Positions 1 through 11,663 of a stretch of DNA of 64,000 nucleotides are shown one piece after another (the stretch's first letter is position 1; each line of letters opens with the position of its first letter). The notes under the pieces were generated by a model, which worked only from the letters and a program-made list of their open reading frames with translations, was not told the origin of the DNA and did not search any database. The DNA lies in contig JACONQ010000006.1 of the NCBI GenBank assembly GCA_014281115.1, forward strand, positions 248,001-312,000, in the 5' to 3' direction. Made by a program: the position numbers and the translations under genes. The stretch comes from Laburnicola sp. R22_1 (Eukaryota > Ascomycota > Dothideomycetes > Pleosporales > Didymosphaeriaceae).

Positions 1-2348
1 CAAGTGGACCAAAGCAGCACTCACCACAACCCTTCCATGTATCGCCCGCTGGCAGAGGCACCGAGTGCGTTTCTCCGCCCACTTGCGCCATCATCGCTTA
101 TCAACCAGGGGAGCACATTGCATCCCGAGTTTTCTTCCAACACACCGTCGGAACAGCAACCCACACCCATTACTCGCAGGCGGACTCGTGCCCAATGCCT
201 CAAAGCCTGACATCCGGTGTAGCCCCACAGTGAACATTCGACATGAGCTTGTTTCTGTGAGCGTTGCTGCGTACGTATTACCCCGCACAACTTGGAATAC
301 GTATGCCCATTCCCCTCCTCGTGTCTCGCACGGAAGATGTAGCGTCAGCTTGATATGCGTACATATATGACGGCTCCGATATAGTGGGTTGTACAAGGGA
401 GTAGCATGCATCGGATCCTCCCAGGGCTATGTTGTCGCCCCGTGCGTGCACGCTCAGGTCATTCCGGTGTCCTAGGCTGGACTGCACATCTCCATTGCAC
501 CTCCACCCTACACGGGAGAAGGCGCCTGCCGAATCCTTCCAACTCGGTAGCGAGATGTGCTACCATACACTAGCACTCTTGCCAGGGCTCACGGATTGCT
601 GAACATCCAAGGTCTACACGACTATGAACTTATGAAGGCGCGTCCGTACGACTGACTAACCAGCAAGCAACCAAGGCTGTCTCGGCCCGCCTTCACAGAT
701 GCTGAGCATGGCCTCGCCCATGCTCACCGCCTTTCCCCACCTCGAAGAAGCTTCACTGGGAACTTGCCAACGTGGCGTCTGCAGGCATGAGGCAATTCGT
801 GCATCAATAGTCGATGATTCTGTGCAGGACGTTAAAGCTTGATCCAGGGACGGGCAAATTACATCTCCAGGCTGATTACACGGCAGAACGTATCCTTGTA
901 TCTGTTATCGGGACCTTAATATTCTCTAATGCGCAAATGCCACTATAGAATCGACCATCTCGATTTCGCTACACCAGCTGGCACGGTGTGTAAAGCAGCA
1001 GACCGGACGTCTTCGGTGACTCCCAGAGACTTTAGGATACGACCGGGATAGGGACTGTTCGGCAGTGATAGAATGAGCCAGGAAAGTAGGCACGGCGTCT
1101 TCGATAGCAGCCTAGCTCGCGGGGAGTGGTAGTACGCCTTGTTACCGCATGTGCGTTTCTTCCTCTCTGGACGAATCGCACCGTCCAGGACTGTCTACAC
1201 CCTCAACTTTGGCTCCAACAAGCCTCACAGTTCTGAAACCAGATTCAAGGCTGCGGGAGTCTGGTGATCAAATCAGCTGGGTCCCCCCCCTATCCTATAC
1301 AGTGTGCCCTGTTTCTATCTACACAGACAGCTTTAAGCAACTTTTGGTAGACATTTTTTTCGCCGAGGTTGATGTTGATGAACAACCCATCCTGGGTGTC
1401 TGAGACGAGCTCGACAGGCACATAGAAAGCATCTCGGCTTACCATCAGCCTGTGTTCCCCTTGCGCTGTGCGTTCCGGCGTGGTTTCCGATAGCTGGGAA
1501 TTGCCACGGTCCCGAGACGGCAGAGCAATGAATCCTGCTATCCTACGAGCCTGCCTCTCCTAGTCGACTGTTTCTTATCATCCTCCTGTCGTAAGGAGCT
1601 AGGTAGGTAGATGGTCACACCACTCCACCCTATATTCGACTCCATGTAAAAAAAAAAGCTCCCCCATCTCAAACATGACGAACACGTACGAGGCGACGAA
1701 TCAAGTATGGTGCAGCTTCGCCCAAGAATCCGATCCGTCAGTTGGTCACGCCCAGCTGCGGCGTAGCCTTGTTTATTCGTCGTCTGGACAACTTTGTCTT
1801 TTGCGAGGGAAAACGAGCCCGTACCGCGGTCCCGCACACCTACTCTACTTGACGTGATGGTCTCACGCGGATATATACCACCATGGTCAGCTGGTAGAGC
1901 AGAGAATCTGGATTGGTGAGTATGTGATGAGCATGTCCCTGTGGGTCGGTGGGATAGCCGGCTCCACCTTGGACAGCAGAGACGAGGAGGAATGGTGAGG
2001 CTGACGAGATGACTTGCCGGGAGCGGGGCTGGCTGCGGACGTGCTGTTTCGGCAGAGATAGCCCTACGCCACGGAGATGCATACATCTACACATTGACCA
2101 AAGAAGCAATAGGATGACAGGCAGAAGGAGTCACGATACTGTTGTGCTCTCCATGGATGGATGGGCAGTGGGCACTGCTTTGAGAGAAGACCGGGCCGGG
2201 GCTCTCTGAACCTCGCCAGGTCGGCAAAAAAAAAAAAAAAAGACAACGCCTTCTCTCAAACTTCCAACGCGACGAGCCAAGAGCCAATCTCGAAAGAGAT
2301 AGATAGATAGATAGTCAGAGTCGACCTTGCCCCCCCCCCCCTTCCTTT
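1..2348. other. Gene-free stretch
   Basis: I see no supportable gene here. The open frames are short, overlap each other on both strands and show no recognisable domain or splice structure. Low-complexity tracts lie at its right side: a 16-base A run at 2226-2241, a short GATA microsatellite near 2298-2314 and a 12-base C run at 2330-2341. A D-arm-like motif near 1885-1905 was considered as a tRNA and rejected. Confidence 0.5.
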
Positions 2349-3481
2349 TCAAACCCTCTTCCGATACACCAAACTCCCCACCCACTCCCCCTTGCACTCC
2401 ACCGCCCTCTCCGTCACCCCCACCTGCTCAAACCCCAACCTCTCCGCCATCCTCCAACTCCCCCTATTCCTCGGATCACACTCAATCTCCAGCTCCCACG
2501 GCGCCCCCAACAACGCAACCAACGCCTCCATGGCCTCGGTAGCAAGCCCCTTCCCCTGCCACTCGGGCACAAACGAAAACCACAAATCCGCATGCGGCGG
2601 GTTGCTTTCGCGCCTCAGCTTCGCGCCCACGCGCCCAGCGCCCCCTCCGCGCCCGACGCGCCCAATCCGAAGGCGCCCCCTCGTCTTGTGCGCGCGCCTC
2701 GCGCGTGCGCGCCGCCCATGACAGCGTCTCGGCTCTCGAGGTGGGAGCTCGTCCGCGGCTACAACCGTCCGCGCGCCCGGAGAAGCAGGCGCGCCGTGTG
2801 TACGGGAGGTTCGATTCTCGCGATGATGATATTCTCCTTTTTCTCTTCCTTCTTCTTCTTCTGAGTCTCCTCCTCCTCCTCCTTCTTCTGAGCCTCCTCC
2901 TTCGGATTCGGACTCTCAACCCTCCTCCTCCTCCTATTCGCCCTCTCCACGCCCCGCATCTCCTCCTCACTCAAACACGCCGCAACCCCCAAAATCTTCA
3001 TCAACACCCCACTCTTCGCCTCGACGTACGCATCCATGTCTATCCCTTTCCTCGGCGCCGCAAGTTCCCACTTGAGCGCCGCATACTCGGCCCTCAGCTC
3101 GGGGACGCGCCTCAACACATCCCGTACAGCGAGATGGTTCCGCGTCGCGGCCGCGCCGTCGACGCACACGTACACGTTGCGCGGCGGGTCCTGCTCGGGA
3201 TCCACGACGCACCACCGGTCGGGGATGCCGCGCTCGCCTCGGTTGGTGAAGTTGCCTTTCGCAACTAGCGTGGCGATGGTGCGGTGGAGGTATGCGCGGG
3301 GCACGACGATGGAGATGTCGATGGTGGGTTTGGCGGCGAGGGTGGGGACCGACGTGCTGCCTATGTGGTGGATGGTGAGGGTCGGGGAGGGAGGGGGCGT
3401 GAGGAGGGAGTCTAGGCGGTGTTTTATGGTTTCGAAGGCGAGGGGCCAGGTGGGGTTGTAGGGGACTATGGTGATGGGCAT
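2349..3481 (-). CDS. GrpB (UPF0157) domain - GNAT acetyltransferase fusion, frame interrupted
   Basis: The start is the Met at 3481; an upstream in-frame GTG would translate the adjacent poly-T tract as poly-Lys and is unlikely. Residues 1 to about 170 match the GrpB/UPF0157 fold, a nucleotidyltransferase-like family of uncertain activity, with HHIGSTSVP followed by KPTIDISI. A Lys/Glu-rich linker follows, then HTARLLLRA, the usual opening of a RimJ/RimL-type GNAT domain. The frame stops at TAG 2759-2761. Downstream, another frame (2349 to about 2650) carries the GNAT core: WQGKGLATEA, the acetyl-CoA loop, then NRGSWRMAERLGFE. The segment between has GNAT-like residues in the first frame after the stop, so either a small indel plus nonsense change broke the gene or an unusual GC-rich intron bridges it. 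Two fused enzymes in one fungal gene is what I infer; the substrate is unknown. Confidence 0.6.
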
Positions 3482-3507
3482 GGTTGGGTGACTTGGGGTG
3501 GGGTTTC

Positions 3508-3532
3508 TTTTTTTTTTTTTTTTTTTTTTTTT
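3508..3532. repeat. 25-base poly-T tract
   Basis: An uninterrupted run of 25 T lies 27 bases upstream of the GrpB-GNAT start codon, so it would fall in that gene's promoter or 5' leader. Runs of this length vary in copy number and are often miscounted in assemblies. Confidence 0.95.
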
Positions 3533-3889
3533 CACACTGAATAGTTAGTTGTGGACTTGTCGATTGGGTGAAGAGGGGTGAGCTGGAGAAGAGGTGTGAC
3601 CTAGGTAAGGAGGAGGTAAGGGGAGATTCTTGGTGCTAACTTTGCGTTCTAGGTGGTTTGCAAGAGGGTGCGTGTAAGAAATGGTGAGTCATGGTGGGAA
3701 CATGGGTTCGTTCGTATTCCCTCTGGCGAAACGTTCAGCTCATCAACTAGCTGGCGTAATCCGCACGTGAGAACACGAGAGCGAACCATTATCTGGGGAA
3801 ACCGAGTTTCTGCTCGTTTGGCGCTGCGGCAACTGACGCACAAAAGTTAGATCGAGGCGCTCTACAGTTCTACAGGCTGCGAACGACGT

Positions 3890-5062
3890 TCATGCTTTCT
3901 CCTCGACCTTTTCTGGGAGCTCAGGAACATCGTCGTACACTGGAGGAGCATCTTCGTGCTCGGCGCCCAAGAGCGCAGCCTCAGCGTCGTTGTCAGCGGG
4001 AGCAGCTAGCTGTTGTCGCCTCCTGATCACGCGGCTGGAGAGGGCGACCAAGAGGGTCACGGCAGCCACAACGACGAAGAGGATGCCACCAATGCCAAAG
4101 AAGAAATCCCCCGCCTTCCACAACAGCATGTGGAACGACCGCGTCCACGTCCCAAACTGGCCGTAGTAATCCCACTCCATGGGGTTGAACTTTGTCTGAG
4201 CCATAGCCAGCCTGCCACATTCCATGACATACGGCTGCACGCGGTCTTTGCGATCAATCACCTGCACCTCCTCCATGAACATTTCACGCGTATCGAGACT
4301 TTGGCTCAGCAGAATCTGCACCATCTTCTGCCCTTCAGCGCGAAGCTGGTAGTACCCATGTCCATCACGTTCCTGGTACGGGTAAATAATGGCCGCAATG
4401 TCGAACTGGATCCACGTCTTGCCGGGCTCGCGGGAGCCGACGACCGTGTGCTCGTACTGCAGCTGGAAGCGGCCGTACTTTGTGCCAAGATTGCAGCTCT
4501 CGTCCAGCATCTGGAGGCTTGTCATCTTGTCCATGTGGTCCTGCGATAGGTTGCCGTTGACTTGGAAGGCGCGGATGTGCAGCGGCATCGGGGCGAGGGG
4601 GGCGATGGGTTCGCCGTTGAGCAGGAGCGTAGACTGCTCGGCTGCTGAGTCGATGGTGAAGTTGAGAAGCTTTTTGCCATTGCGTCAGCATCAGCATCAG
4701 TGGTGACACGGATGGGTCGGGTGTCCGCAAGCTTGCCGCGTCGCGCTGGCTCGCAGCGAATTCAGACATCTACTCACCATGGCATTGACCTGCGGCGGCT
4801 CCTGCCATGATTCCGGGGCTCGGTGCAGCTCTCGCACTCGAAACGGACAGCCTACACACTCCAATTTCACGACCGACGACTTGTTCGCGACGACCGTGGT
4901 AATGGCCGGCGCCAGCGCAGGGAGCTGCCCGTCGGAATGCTCCTCGTACCATGCTGCTGTCTTGTCCGGGTGCGTAGCCCAGGCGGTATCGATGCCTGTC
5001 CAGTCTCGGTAGGCTGCTGCTACGGAGACGAAGGCGGCCGTCGCAAGAGCGAGAGAGCGCAT
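3890..5062 (-). CDS. Secreted/type-I membrane protein of unknown function
   Basis: Two exons are supported: 5062-4778 (95 codons, phase 0; donor GTGAGT) and 4669-3890, giving 354 residues. The N-terminus MRSLALATAAFVSVAAA is a signal peptide. The lumenal part has a paired cysteine motif, ECVGC, near residue 70, further single cysteines and an N-glycosylation site (NFT at the start of exon 2). One hydrophobic segment, FFFGIGGILFVVVAAVTLLVAL, lies at about residues 282-305. The cytosolic tail is short and acidic, with an RRRQQ stop-transfer patch and proline-containing PPVYDD and PELPEK motifs that could bind WW or similar adaptors. The layout is a conserved-looking single-pass ascomycete surface or ER protein. 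I do not recognise a named family with confidence and assign no function. Confidence 0.75.
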
Positions 5063-5613
5063 GGCTTTCGTCGCTGAGAGAGAGGCGCGGAGTGGTAGTA
5101 TTGCCGCAGGGCGGATGACGATGATGATTGTTTGATGATGGCCGGTCAGGAGGAAGGGTTCGGGCGTGCTGATCTTCGTTCGGGCTGTCTGCCTGGGCGC
5201 TAATGCAGGGACGCTGTTAGGTCCGAACCGAACGGACTTCTATTTTGGGGGCATGAGTTTTAACTTTTGGCTTCTGTCTTGGATAGGATAGACCTTAAGC
5301 AGTCGGACACCAAGTTTGTCGTTCTTTTCGCCTTCATGGTGAGGATTTGGCTCCATCATTCATATCGCTCATATCATTCATGCCGTCGCTGCGCTTACTA
5401 GGTACTGGTATGGCCCATGCTACGCCTCCAAGTCACGCCTCGGCCCCTACCGACGACTCTGTGGTCATTGGCGCCACCGCCGTCCGTCAGGCTGAGAAGA
5501 CGAAATTACCCCGTTTGTTATTGGCAGAAGCCTTCGTCCATCATGCCGTGTGCTACATCCCGCTGCACAGCGAAGCACAACAGCGACCCGCGTCCTTCCT
5601 GCAAGCACCCCAT

Positions 5614-5677
5614 ATACCTGCCGTGTCACCTTGGTTAGAATCTTAACACGACGAACATCTTCAATACCTGCCGTGTC
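5614..5677 (+). repeat. Short retroposed repeat, family A, copy 1, with 14-bp direct repeats
   Basis: The 14-mer ATACCTGCCGTGTC occurs at 5614-5627 and again at 5664-5677. Between them lies a 36-base segment (5628-5663), starting ACCTTGGTTAG and ending GAACATCTTCA. The same segment recurs at 30.9 kb and, with one mismatch and on the other strand, at 19.7 kb, each time between its own direct repeats. This pattern is what an inserted sequence with a target-site duplication leaves. Confidence 0.8.
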
Positions 5678-6119
5678 TATTGGTGCACGCTGACTTCATC
5701 TCCCAAGGACCACCACTGGCCCAGCACTAGTACTCGAATCGGCAATGGTCATCCTCTCAGGCCTTCTCCGCCCCAACCGCGCCCCATGTTTCCAATTTCG
5801 AGCAGGATGCCTCGCCTGCGGCGCGACTGCCAGCAGTGACAACTGGGACTTATAAACTGCAATGGCGACCGTCCTGCCATGTGTGTGCCTTCCACCTGTC
5901 CCGTGTCCAAGTACTTCACTTACTCCTTCGTCTTTTTTTCTTCCAAAGGATTGCCGCAACCGGACCAGTCTTGTCCACCGCCCGTCGCTTCGACCTCTAA
6001 TAAGCTTATTATTACTCGAGCCCCCCTGCATACATATTGTACCTCAGCCGCCGCCCCCACGGTTCCGTCCAAGCGCAATACGGAGTTCCGGTCAGACTGT
6101 TTCATTGCCAAACACGGCA

Positions 6120-6125
6120 TATATA
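6120..6125 (+). promoter_or_regulatory. TATA box candidate for the PLAC8 gene
   Basis: TATATA sits about 97 bases upstream of the PLAC8 start codon, followed by a pyrimidine-rich leader. Position and sequence fit a TATA box; no other evidence is available. Confidence 0.4.
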
Positions 6126-6221
6126 GTCTGACTCCGAAGCCTCGCCCATTCCTTTGAGAAATCCCTCGATTTTTTTCATAGATCCTCTCTCACAAAGCAA
6201 CAACAACACAAGGAAGCAAAC

Positions 6222-6791
6222 ATGACGACCATCCAGAAAGAAGAGTGGCATCACTCGGGCTCGGGGTGCTGCAGTCCGATAGGCACTTGTACGTTTTTTT
6301 CCCGCATCCATGCACAACTTTGGGGAGAATCCAGCACTGACGATCAAAACAACAGGCTGCCTCTCCTGGTGGTGCCCATGCATCATGTACGGCAAGACGC
6401 GCCACCGCAAGAAGAACGACGGCAACATGCAAGGCTACTCGTGCTGCAACTCCTCCGTACGATTCAACCCCCAACCCCCCCCCCTCAACCCAGCCCACCC
6501 CACTAACACGTCCAACATCCACAGTGCATGGCCTTCTGCGGCCTCGTCTGCCTGGGCATCCCCTTCATCCTCCCGATGCTGAACCGCGGCGACATGCGCG
6601 CAAAGTACCACCTCAAAGGCAACGCGTGCGGCGACTGCCTGTGCGCATGCTGCTGCTCGCCGTGCGACTTGACGCAGCAGGATAAAGAGGTCGTGTATCG
6701 CGAGGAGGCGAAGCATTTGCTGCAGCAGCAGCCGGGCAAGGTCGAGGGCATGTATTATTCGCAGCAGCAGCAGCCGCAGTTTCATCATTAG
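6222..6791 (+). CDS. PLAC8 family cysteine-rich membrane protein
   Basis: Three exons, 6222-6288, 6356-6456 and 6525-6791, join in frame to 144 residues. The conserved PLAC8 layout is clear: CCSPIGTC at the end of exon 1 and start of exon 2, then WWCPCIMYGKTRH, a hydrophobic stretch CGLVCLGIPFILPML, and a distal Cys cluster, GDCLCACCCSPCDLTQQDKE. The tail is Gln-rich (QQQQPQ). Known fungal and plant members sit in the plasma membrane and are linked to cell size, calcium or metal tolerance; which of these applies cannot be told from sequence. Both introns have GTACGT/GTACGA donors and CAG acceptors. The family call is firm; the physiological role is inference. Confidence 0.9.
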
Positions 6792-7387
6792 GGGTTGGAG
6801 GGTGGTGATGTGGTGTTGGATGTTTGTTTTTTAATAGGGGATAACCGGTTTCGGTCTGCTTTTGTTGGGGTGGTTTGGGTGCATGGTGGTTGGATGGCAT
6901 GGCATGTACGTTGGGGGTTTGGGAGTTGCGCTTCCTGCTTGCTGGGTTGGTTGTTGTATCGAGATACCAAAATTGTTCTGTTCTCTTCACGTTTTCTTTT
7001 CTTTTCTGGTTGGGTCGTCTTTGTGAGATTGTTGTCCTTTCTGTTTCTCATAGGGAATAATAGGTAAATTCTTTCGCCGTGTTCGGGCGCTCATCGTGGT
7101 ACGAATTCAGATGCCATAAGGCGAAGATGGCTCCTCCGACTGGTAAGTCTCTCCTTACACGCACTCTTTCCGCGTCGTTATTCTACTCAGGCCCCTCTTT
7201 TCGTATTGCTATACTGTTCCATCTTTCTCGGGTCCTCGGTACAAATGCCAGACCATGTCCACAACACGCACGTACTTTTCGTTTTAAAGAGTAAACAACT
7301 GCAGACTGAAAGGGGTCTAAAGACTAACATACAATACCAATACTATAACAGAAACTCCGCTAACCCTTTTTGTCAACACCTTGAAAC

Positions 7388-7468
7388 GCTTTTCTGTGTC
7401 CACAACAGCAGGAGGGATTACTGCTATTATTGTTATCTTTTTATTAGAAACCTCTTAGTCGCAAAAAA
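7388..7468 (+). repeat. Short repeat, family B, copy 1
   Basis: This 81-base segment starts GCTTTTCTGTGTCC and ends CTTAGTCGC plus six A. It matches 11560-11640 with only two substitutions over about 75 bases. Flanks of the two copies are unrelated. Copy 1 shows no clear target duplication and its A run is short, so it is either the source locus or an older insertion. Confidence 0.8.
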
Positions 7469-8479
7469 GAAACCCCCCAAACCATAAGAAACTCACTATA
7501 TCCTACAAGAAAGCCAACAAGCAAACCCACTTCTCACCCGCCAGACTCCCCACCACCCCCCAAATTATCAGCACAACACTTCCCCAACACCCACTAATAC
7601 ACCCCCTAATCCTGACAACATCTCCCCATATACAACATCCCAAACCACAACACAACCCCCCATCACCACTTAGTACCGCATCCTCGCGACCCTCATTATC
7701 AACCGCGCAGCCCCTTCACACAGCACAGCAGCGCCATACACTCGCTCTACATAGGCGCGCATCTGCCCCTCATCAAGCATCAGTGAAAAGCTCGTGCCAT
7801 TGTAATAGTGAATCCAGCGGGGGCGAACGCGAACACATCATACATCTATCCCATCGTCGCTGGTAAAGCCCTCGTTATAGTCAGAGTCAGAGTCAGAGGC
7901 AGAGTCCAAGTCGACCGACCTAGGGAAGATGATTGTATAGGAAAAACTCAATCCATTTTCGTTCGTAGGAGGAGGAGGAGGAGGAGGAGTCGTTGCTGGC
8001 GAAGAAGAGCTCAACCAGCCGCGGCAGAGTGGGCCTGTGTGCCCCGTGGTGAGCCATTTTAGGAGGCAGGTTGGTTGTGCTAAAGGTGTGGGGTGCAGGT
8101 GGGTATGTCGCTGGTGTGTGTGTGTGATTGATTAGCTTGAGATTCGCAGAGGGATTGTACTAAGGATGGACGCTTCGGGGTGCTGTTTGTGTGCTGAGAT
8201 GAGATTCGTACCGTAGGTCTTTGGATATCACACTGCATTTATGCTTCTCTGTGGTGCGCTAGAGCAAATTTGGTACATTATCAAATTGTTTTCTTGCATC
8301 TGTGGTTATGCTCGGTTCGCAACGCAGGGGATAACGGTACCACAGCTTGGGTTAGTTTTAGCTTTCCCAAAGAAAGAACATCGCCACACGGTCTGATAAA
8401 AGCACAACCTGTAATTTTCTTGTATGAACATTATAAGCTATTCTGAAACAAAAGCAACAATACAGGCTAAGCCGGGATA

Positions 8480-8634
8480 AGCGTTACAACCAACATGTTT
8501 TTGTCAGTAGAGGCGCCGAAATTTTTTTATTATTTTTTTACCGGGCGATATGTGACTCACAAGGAGCCGAACTAAAGTTCAACGCAACTATACTTCCATC
8601 ACATGCGACTCTATCTTATACTTTGCCGGCTAAG
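8480..8634 (+). repeat. Dispersed repeat relic, copy 1
   Basis: Two blocks, 8480-8517 (starting AGCGTTACAACCAACATG) and 8608-8634 (starting ACTCTATCTTATACTTTG), match 27077-27114 and 27223-27247 in the same order and orientation. Several differences are C-to-T in the 27-kb copy. No coding capacity is visible; it is the remnant of an unidentified repeat. Confidence 0.6.
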
Positions 8635-9364
8635 CTGGGATGCCTCCTTCCACTGGGGTTGTCAGTGGCTGATGATATACGTGACTGCATCCCGTTACGA
8701 GCATAAGTAGTAATGGCACATGCTAGTTATCTGTCAGCCAAAGTACGTAGGTACAGCTAGCTCATAGCAGCATAGCCAGCATTGCATATACATTCACATG
8801 TGGGTAGTTGAGTTACGAGGAGGGAATATCAACATGGGTAGATGGTATAACTATTTTAGAAATGGAGTCGGTGGAATGTGGCATGCTCACTTCGAATTCG
8901 CCGTTCTTCGAAGAAAGTCGGCATGTACAGGCAGCCGCACGACGATAGTCAGGGTACGTTTGGTCTGTGCATTATCCAGCACGGGGTCACACAGTGTTTG
9001 CCTTTTTTTTCCAGCACTGTATAACGTCTAACACAACATCAAGCCACATCTTTCATAACGCCGTCTGCGGCTCCATCGCCGTACCTTGGGTACTTGACTG
9101 CACCCATGGTACAGATCGCCTAGCCGACACAATACCTTGGTTCGACAACTAGAGTGAAAGAGAATCACAATACACTCCACAAAATTGCCCATGGTTCCAT
9201 CAACAAATCGCGCAGTGAAAGCCCCCGCGTCACTCACCACATCTTCCCGCATCAACCTCTCACCTCCCACCCGCCTTCTTTATAAACCTCTCCCCTCCAT
9301 CCGCACCCCATCTCCACCCCCGAACTCCCAGGTCCAGGCCGCATCAACCCCTCCCTCCCTCCCA

Positions 9365-10705
9365 ATGGCGGACCAACAAACCCCCCAAGACCGCGCAACC
9401 ACCTTCCTGCAAGACCACACATCGACCGTCCCCGCCACCGACCTCCCCCTCCACGACGAATGCCCCATCTGCCTCGACACGTACACGCTCGAGCACAGCG
9501 TGCGCGTCAACATCCCAGGTTGCGGCCACGTCTTCGGGCACGAATGTCTCACCGTGATCCTGACCGACAACCCGAATCTGGTCAAGAAGTGTCCGCTCTG
9601 TCGCACCGTGTGGGTCCCGGGTGCTGAGAATGACCGTTCCGCCATTCTGGACGACTTTGCGCGCTGGCCGGATCGTCGTAGCATGCTGCAGTTTCTCCGC
9701 CCTACGGCGCATGTTGAGCGCCCGCATCCGAGACAGGGCTTTGCGGTGCCTAGGGTGGCGAGGTCGCGTCCCGCTGCTGGTGAGAGGCAGATGCGGAACG
9801 GGGACGTCATCAATCTTGTTGACAGCGATGAAGATGGCAACGTACGTATTGTCCGAGTCTTGGCTATTGTTTTTCTTGTCTAATTCTCAGCGTAGGTCAC
9901 AATGGAGAGCTTCAACCAGTACAGTCGCGACATAGCCGATATCCGCTCGCGCGCTCGCAACACCCAACTCTCGCGCAAGCAGCGTAAAGATGAGGAAAAC
10001 GCCCGCAAGCAGAACCAGAGCCAGAACGCTGAAGGAAGTCGCAGCGGACTCGCGAGGGCGAACTCCCAACATGCAAATGCAGACGCTGACCAGCCCACAC
10101 CGCGACGCTTCGAGGGCCTAGCCTGCCTCAACGACCCGCCTATCCCCCGCTATCCACACATCGAGAACATGATCCGGCGAAACTGGTACACGGCGTCTTC
10201 TCAGAACGGCAATGGAAATGGACATGCCAACGGAGAACCACCGCCAGCCCGCGCTGCCGACATCCCCACTGGCGCCCCACGACGCGTCACTCCCCTCTCA
10301 GCCGACTTCCTCAACCTGCAGCGTTCCAACGCTCAGCGGGCCTTTGTGTCGCCCGCTCCGTTGTTTCTCCGCCATGCACCGCCGCCGCCGCCGTCGCCGG
10401 GTGCCTTCGTCCTGTCGCCGAGCCCCATGCTCGCGTCGCCCAGCCCGGATAGCAGCGACGCAGAGGCGAATCGTGTGCAGAAGGCTCGACTTGACCGGCG
10501 CGAGAAGGAGCTCAATGAGTCGGAGAAGCGGCTGGGCGAGCGGGAGCGGGGGCTAGATGAGCGGGATAGGGCGTTGTTCCAGCGGGAGCAGCGTGTTGCG
10601 CAGCGGGAGCAGGGCGAGACGCGGGCGGCGCAGATGAGGCAGAGGCAGTTGCACGAGATGGAGACGATGTTTGCGAAGCACCGCGACGAGATGCGGAAGA
10701 TGTAG
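9365..10705 (+). CDS. RING-finger protein with C-terminal coiled coil (putative E3 ubiquitin ligase)
   Basis: Exon 1 is 9365-9841 and exon 2 is 9896-10705; the 54-base intron has a GTACGT donor and a TAG acceptor, and the product has 428 residues. The Met at 9365 (MADQQTP) is preferred to the upstream 9185 Met because it lies just before the domain and 79 bases after a TATAAA. The RING is C33-x2-C36, C53-G-H55, H59, C61, C76-P-L-C79; spacing around H55/H59 is slightly off canonical, as in many fungal RING variants. The middle is disordered and Pro-rich (HAPPPPPPSPG). Residues of about 330-425 form a strongly charged coiled coil (REKELNESEKRLGERERGL). E3 ligase activity is inferred from the RING; the substrate is unknown. 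Confidence 0.85.
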
Positions 10706-11358
10706 GGGTGGGACGGCGACGAGCGTGTGAGCGTGTGAGCGTACGAGGAAGGTTTGCAGCAGTGCGTGGTTCCTGCTATAGTGTAGCACCTACCCTGTGA
10801 ATGCACGTAGAGAGTGTTAGATGCTCCATAACATAACAAAGGGTATGATACCTTCACCTCTTTCTTCTCACCTTGCCATGAGTCTCATGCCACACCTCAC
10901 TGCCACGCCCACGTCCTCCATCCAAAAAACCATCCCATACACCCAAGCTCTTCTCACCCCCTCCACTCCAACCCCCGATCTCGCTCTCGTTCTCGCTCTC
11001 GCTCCCAATCCCCCATGCCGGCGACAAAATCCCACACCGTCCCCCGTCCCAACACGCAAAAAAAGATCGGCAACCCCGGTCGCCCCCATACCCCATAGGG
11101 TATCGCGCCATCTGCAACATGGCTTCCACGTGGCCTGTCAGAATTATGGGCCGTGCGAAGCTAGCCAGTAAGCGAGCTTACACACTAGCATACATACATA
11201 GACTAGTGTAGCGTCCTGCATCGGTGCATGACAAGGCTGAACGGAAAATGGGAGAAAGAGCGGTGGGGTGGATATGACCCGAGCACAGGAGGGGAGGGGA
11301 CGAGATGTAGTAGTTGCTCTTTCAGCGGATGGAATGTAGATGCATGTAGGCGGTGGAG

Positions 11359-11486
11359 GAAGTAGGGAAGGGAGGAAGTAGGGAAGGGAGGAAGTAGGGA
11401 AGGGAGGAAGTAGGGAAGGGAGGAAGTAGGGAAGGGAGGAAGTAGGGAAGGGAGGAAGTAGGGAAGGGAGGAAGTAGGGAAGGGAG
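11359..11486. repeat. Tandem repeat, eight 16-bp units
   Basis: Eight near-identical copies of GAAGTAGGGAAGGGAG follow one another without spacers, then degrade at 11487. The purine strand is entirely A/G apart from one T per unit. There are no spacers, so this is a minisatellite and not a CRISPR-type array. Confidence 0.95.
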
Positions 11487-11543
11487 GAAGGAAGGGACGG
11501 CTGACTGACACAGACAGGATTCCTCACTTTCACACCCACCGCT

Positions 11544-11663
11544 ATACCTTATTCACAACGCTTTTCTGTGTCCACAACAGCAGGAGGGATAACTGCTATT
11601 ATTGTAATCTTTTTATTAGAAACCTCTTAGTCGCAAAAAAAAAAACCATACCTTATTCACAAC
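11544..11663 (+). mobile_element. Retroposed short element (family B) with perfect 16-bp target duplication
   Basis: ATACCTTATTCACAAC occurs at 11544-11559 and 11648-11663. Exactly between the two copies lies an 88-base insert (11560-11647): a body nearly identical to 7388-7463, then an 11-base A run, then CC. A terminal A tail, a long perfect target duplication and a shared body are the established hallmarks of LINE-driven retroposition of an RNA. The body has no open frame. The source RNA is not identified; TTTTT inside it argues against a simple RNA polymerase III transcript. Confidence 0.85.

Larger units (their letters stand above)
6792..9364. other. Intergenic region with scattered repeats
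   Basis: No coding gene is supported over 2.6 kb. It holds one copy of the family B short repeat (7388-7468), a (GGA)n microsatellite at about 7967-7988, a C-rich low-complexity block at 7480-7720, and a relic repeat at 8480-8634 that recurs near 27.1 kb. The last 80 bases contain TATAAA at 9281-9286, a TATA candidate for the RING gene. Confidence 0.5.

Noticed and set aside
1885..1960. D-arm-like motif (GTCAGCTGGTAGAGCA) suggesting a tRNA gene
   Set aside because: No box B (GGTTCGANNCC-type) follows at the right distance and no cloverleaf stems could be formed.
1538..2086. 182-codon minus-strand open frame
   Set aside because: No domain, no splice partner, overlapped by open frames in other phases, composition unlike the confirmed genes.
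11359..11486. Regularly spaced repeat resembling an array
   Set aside because: Units are contiguous with no spacers; this is a minisatellite in a eukaryotic genome, not a CRISPR.
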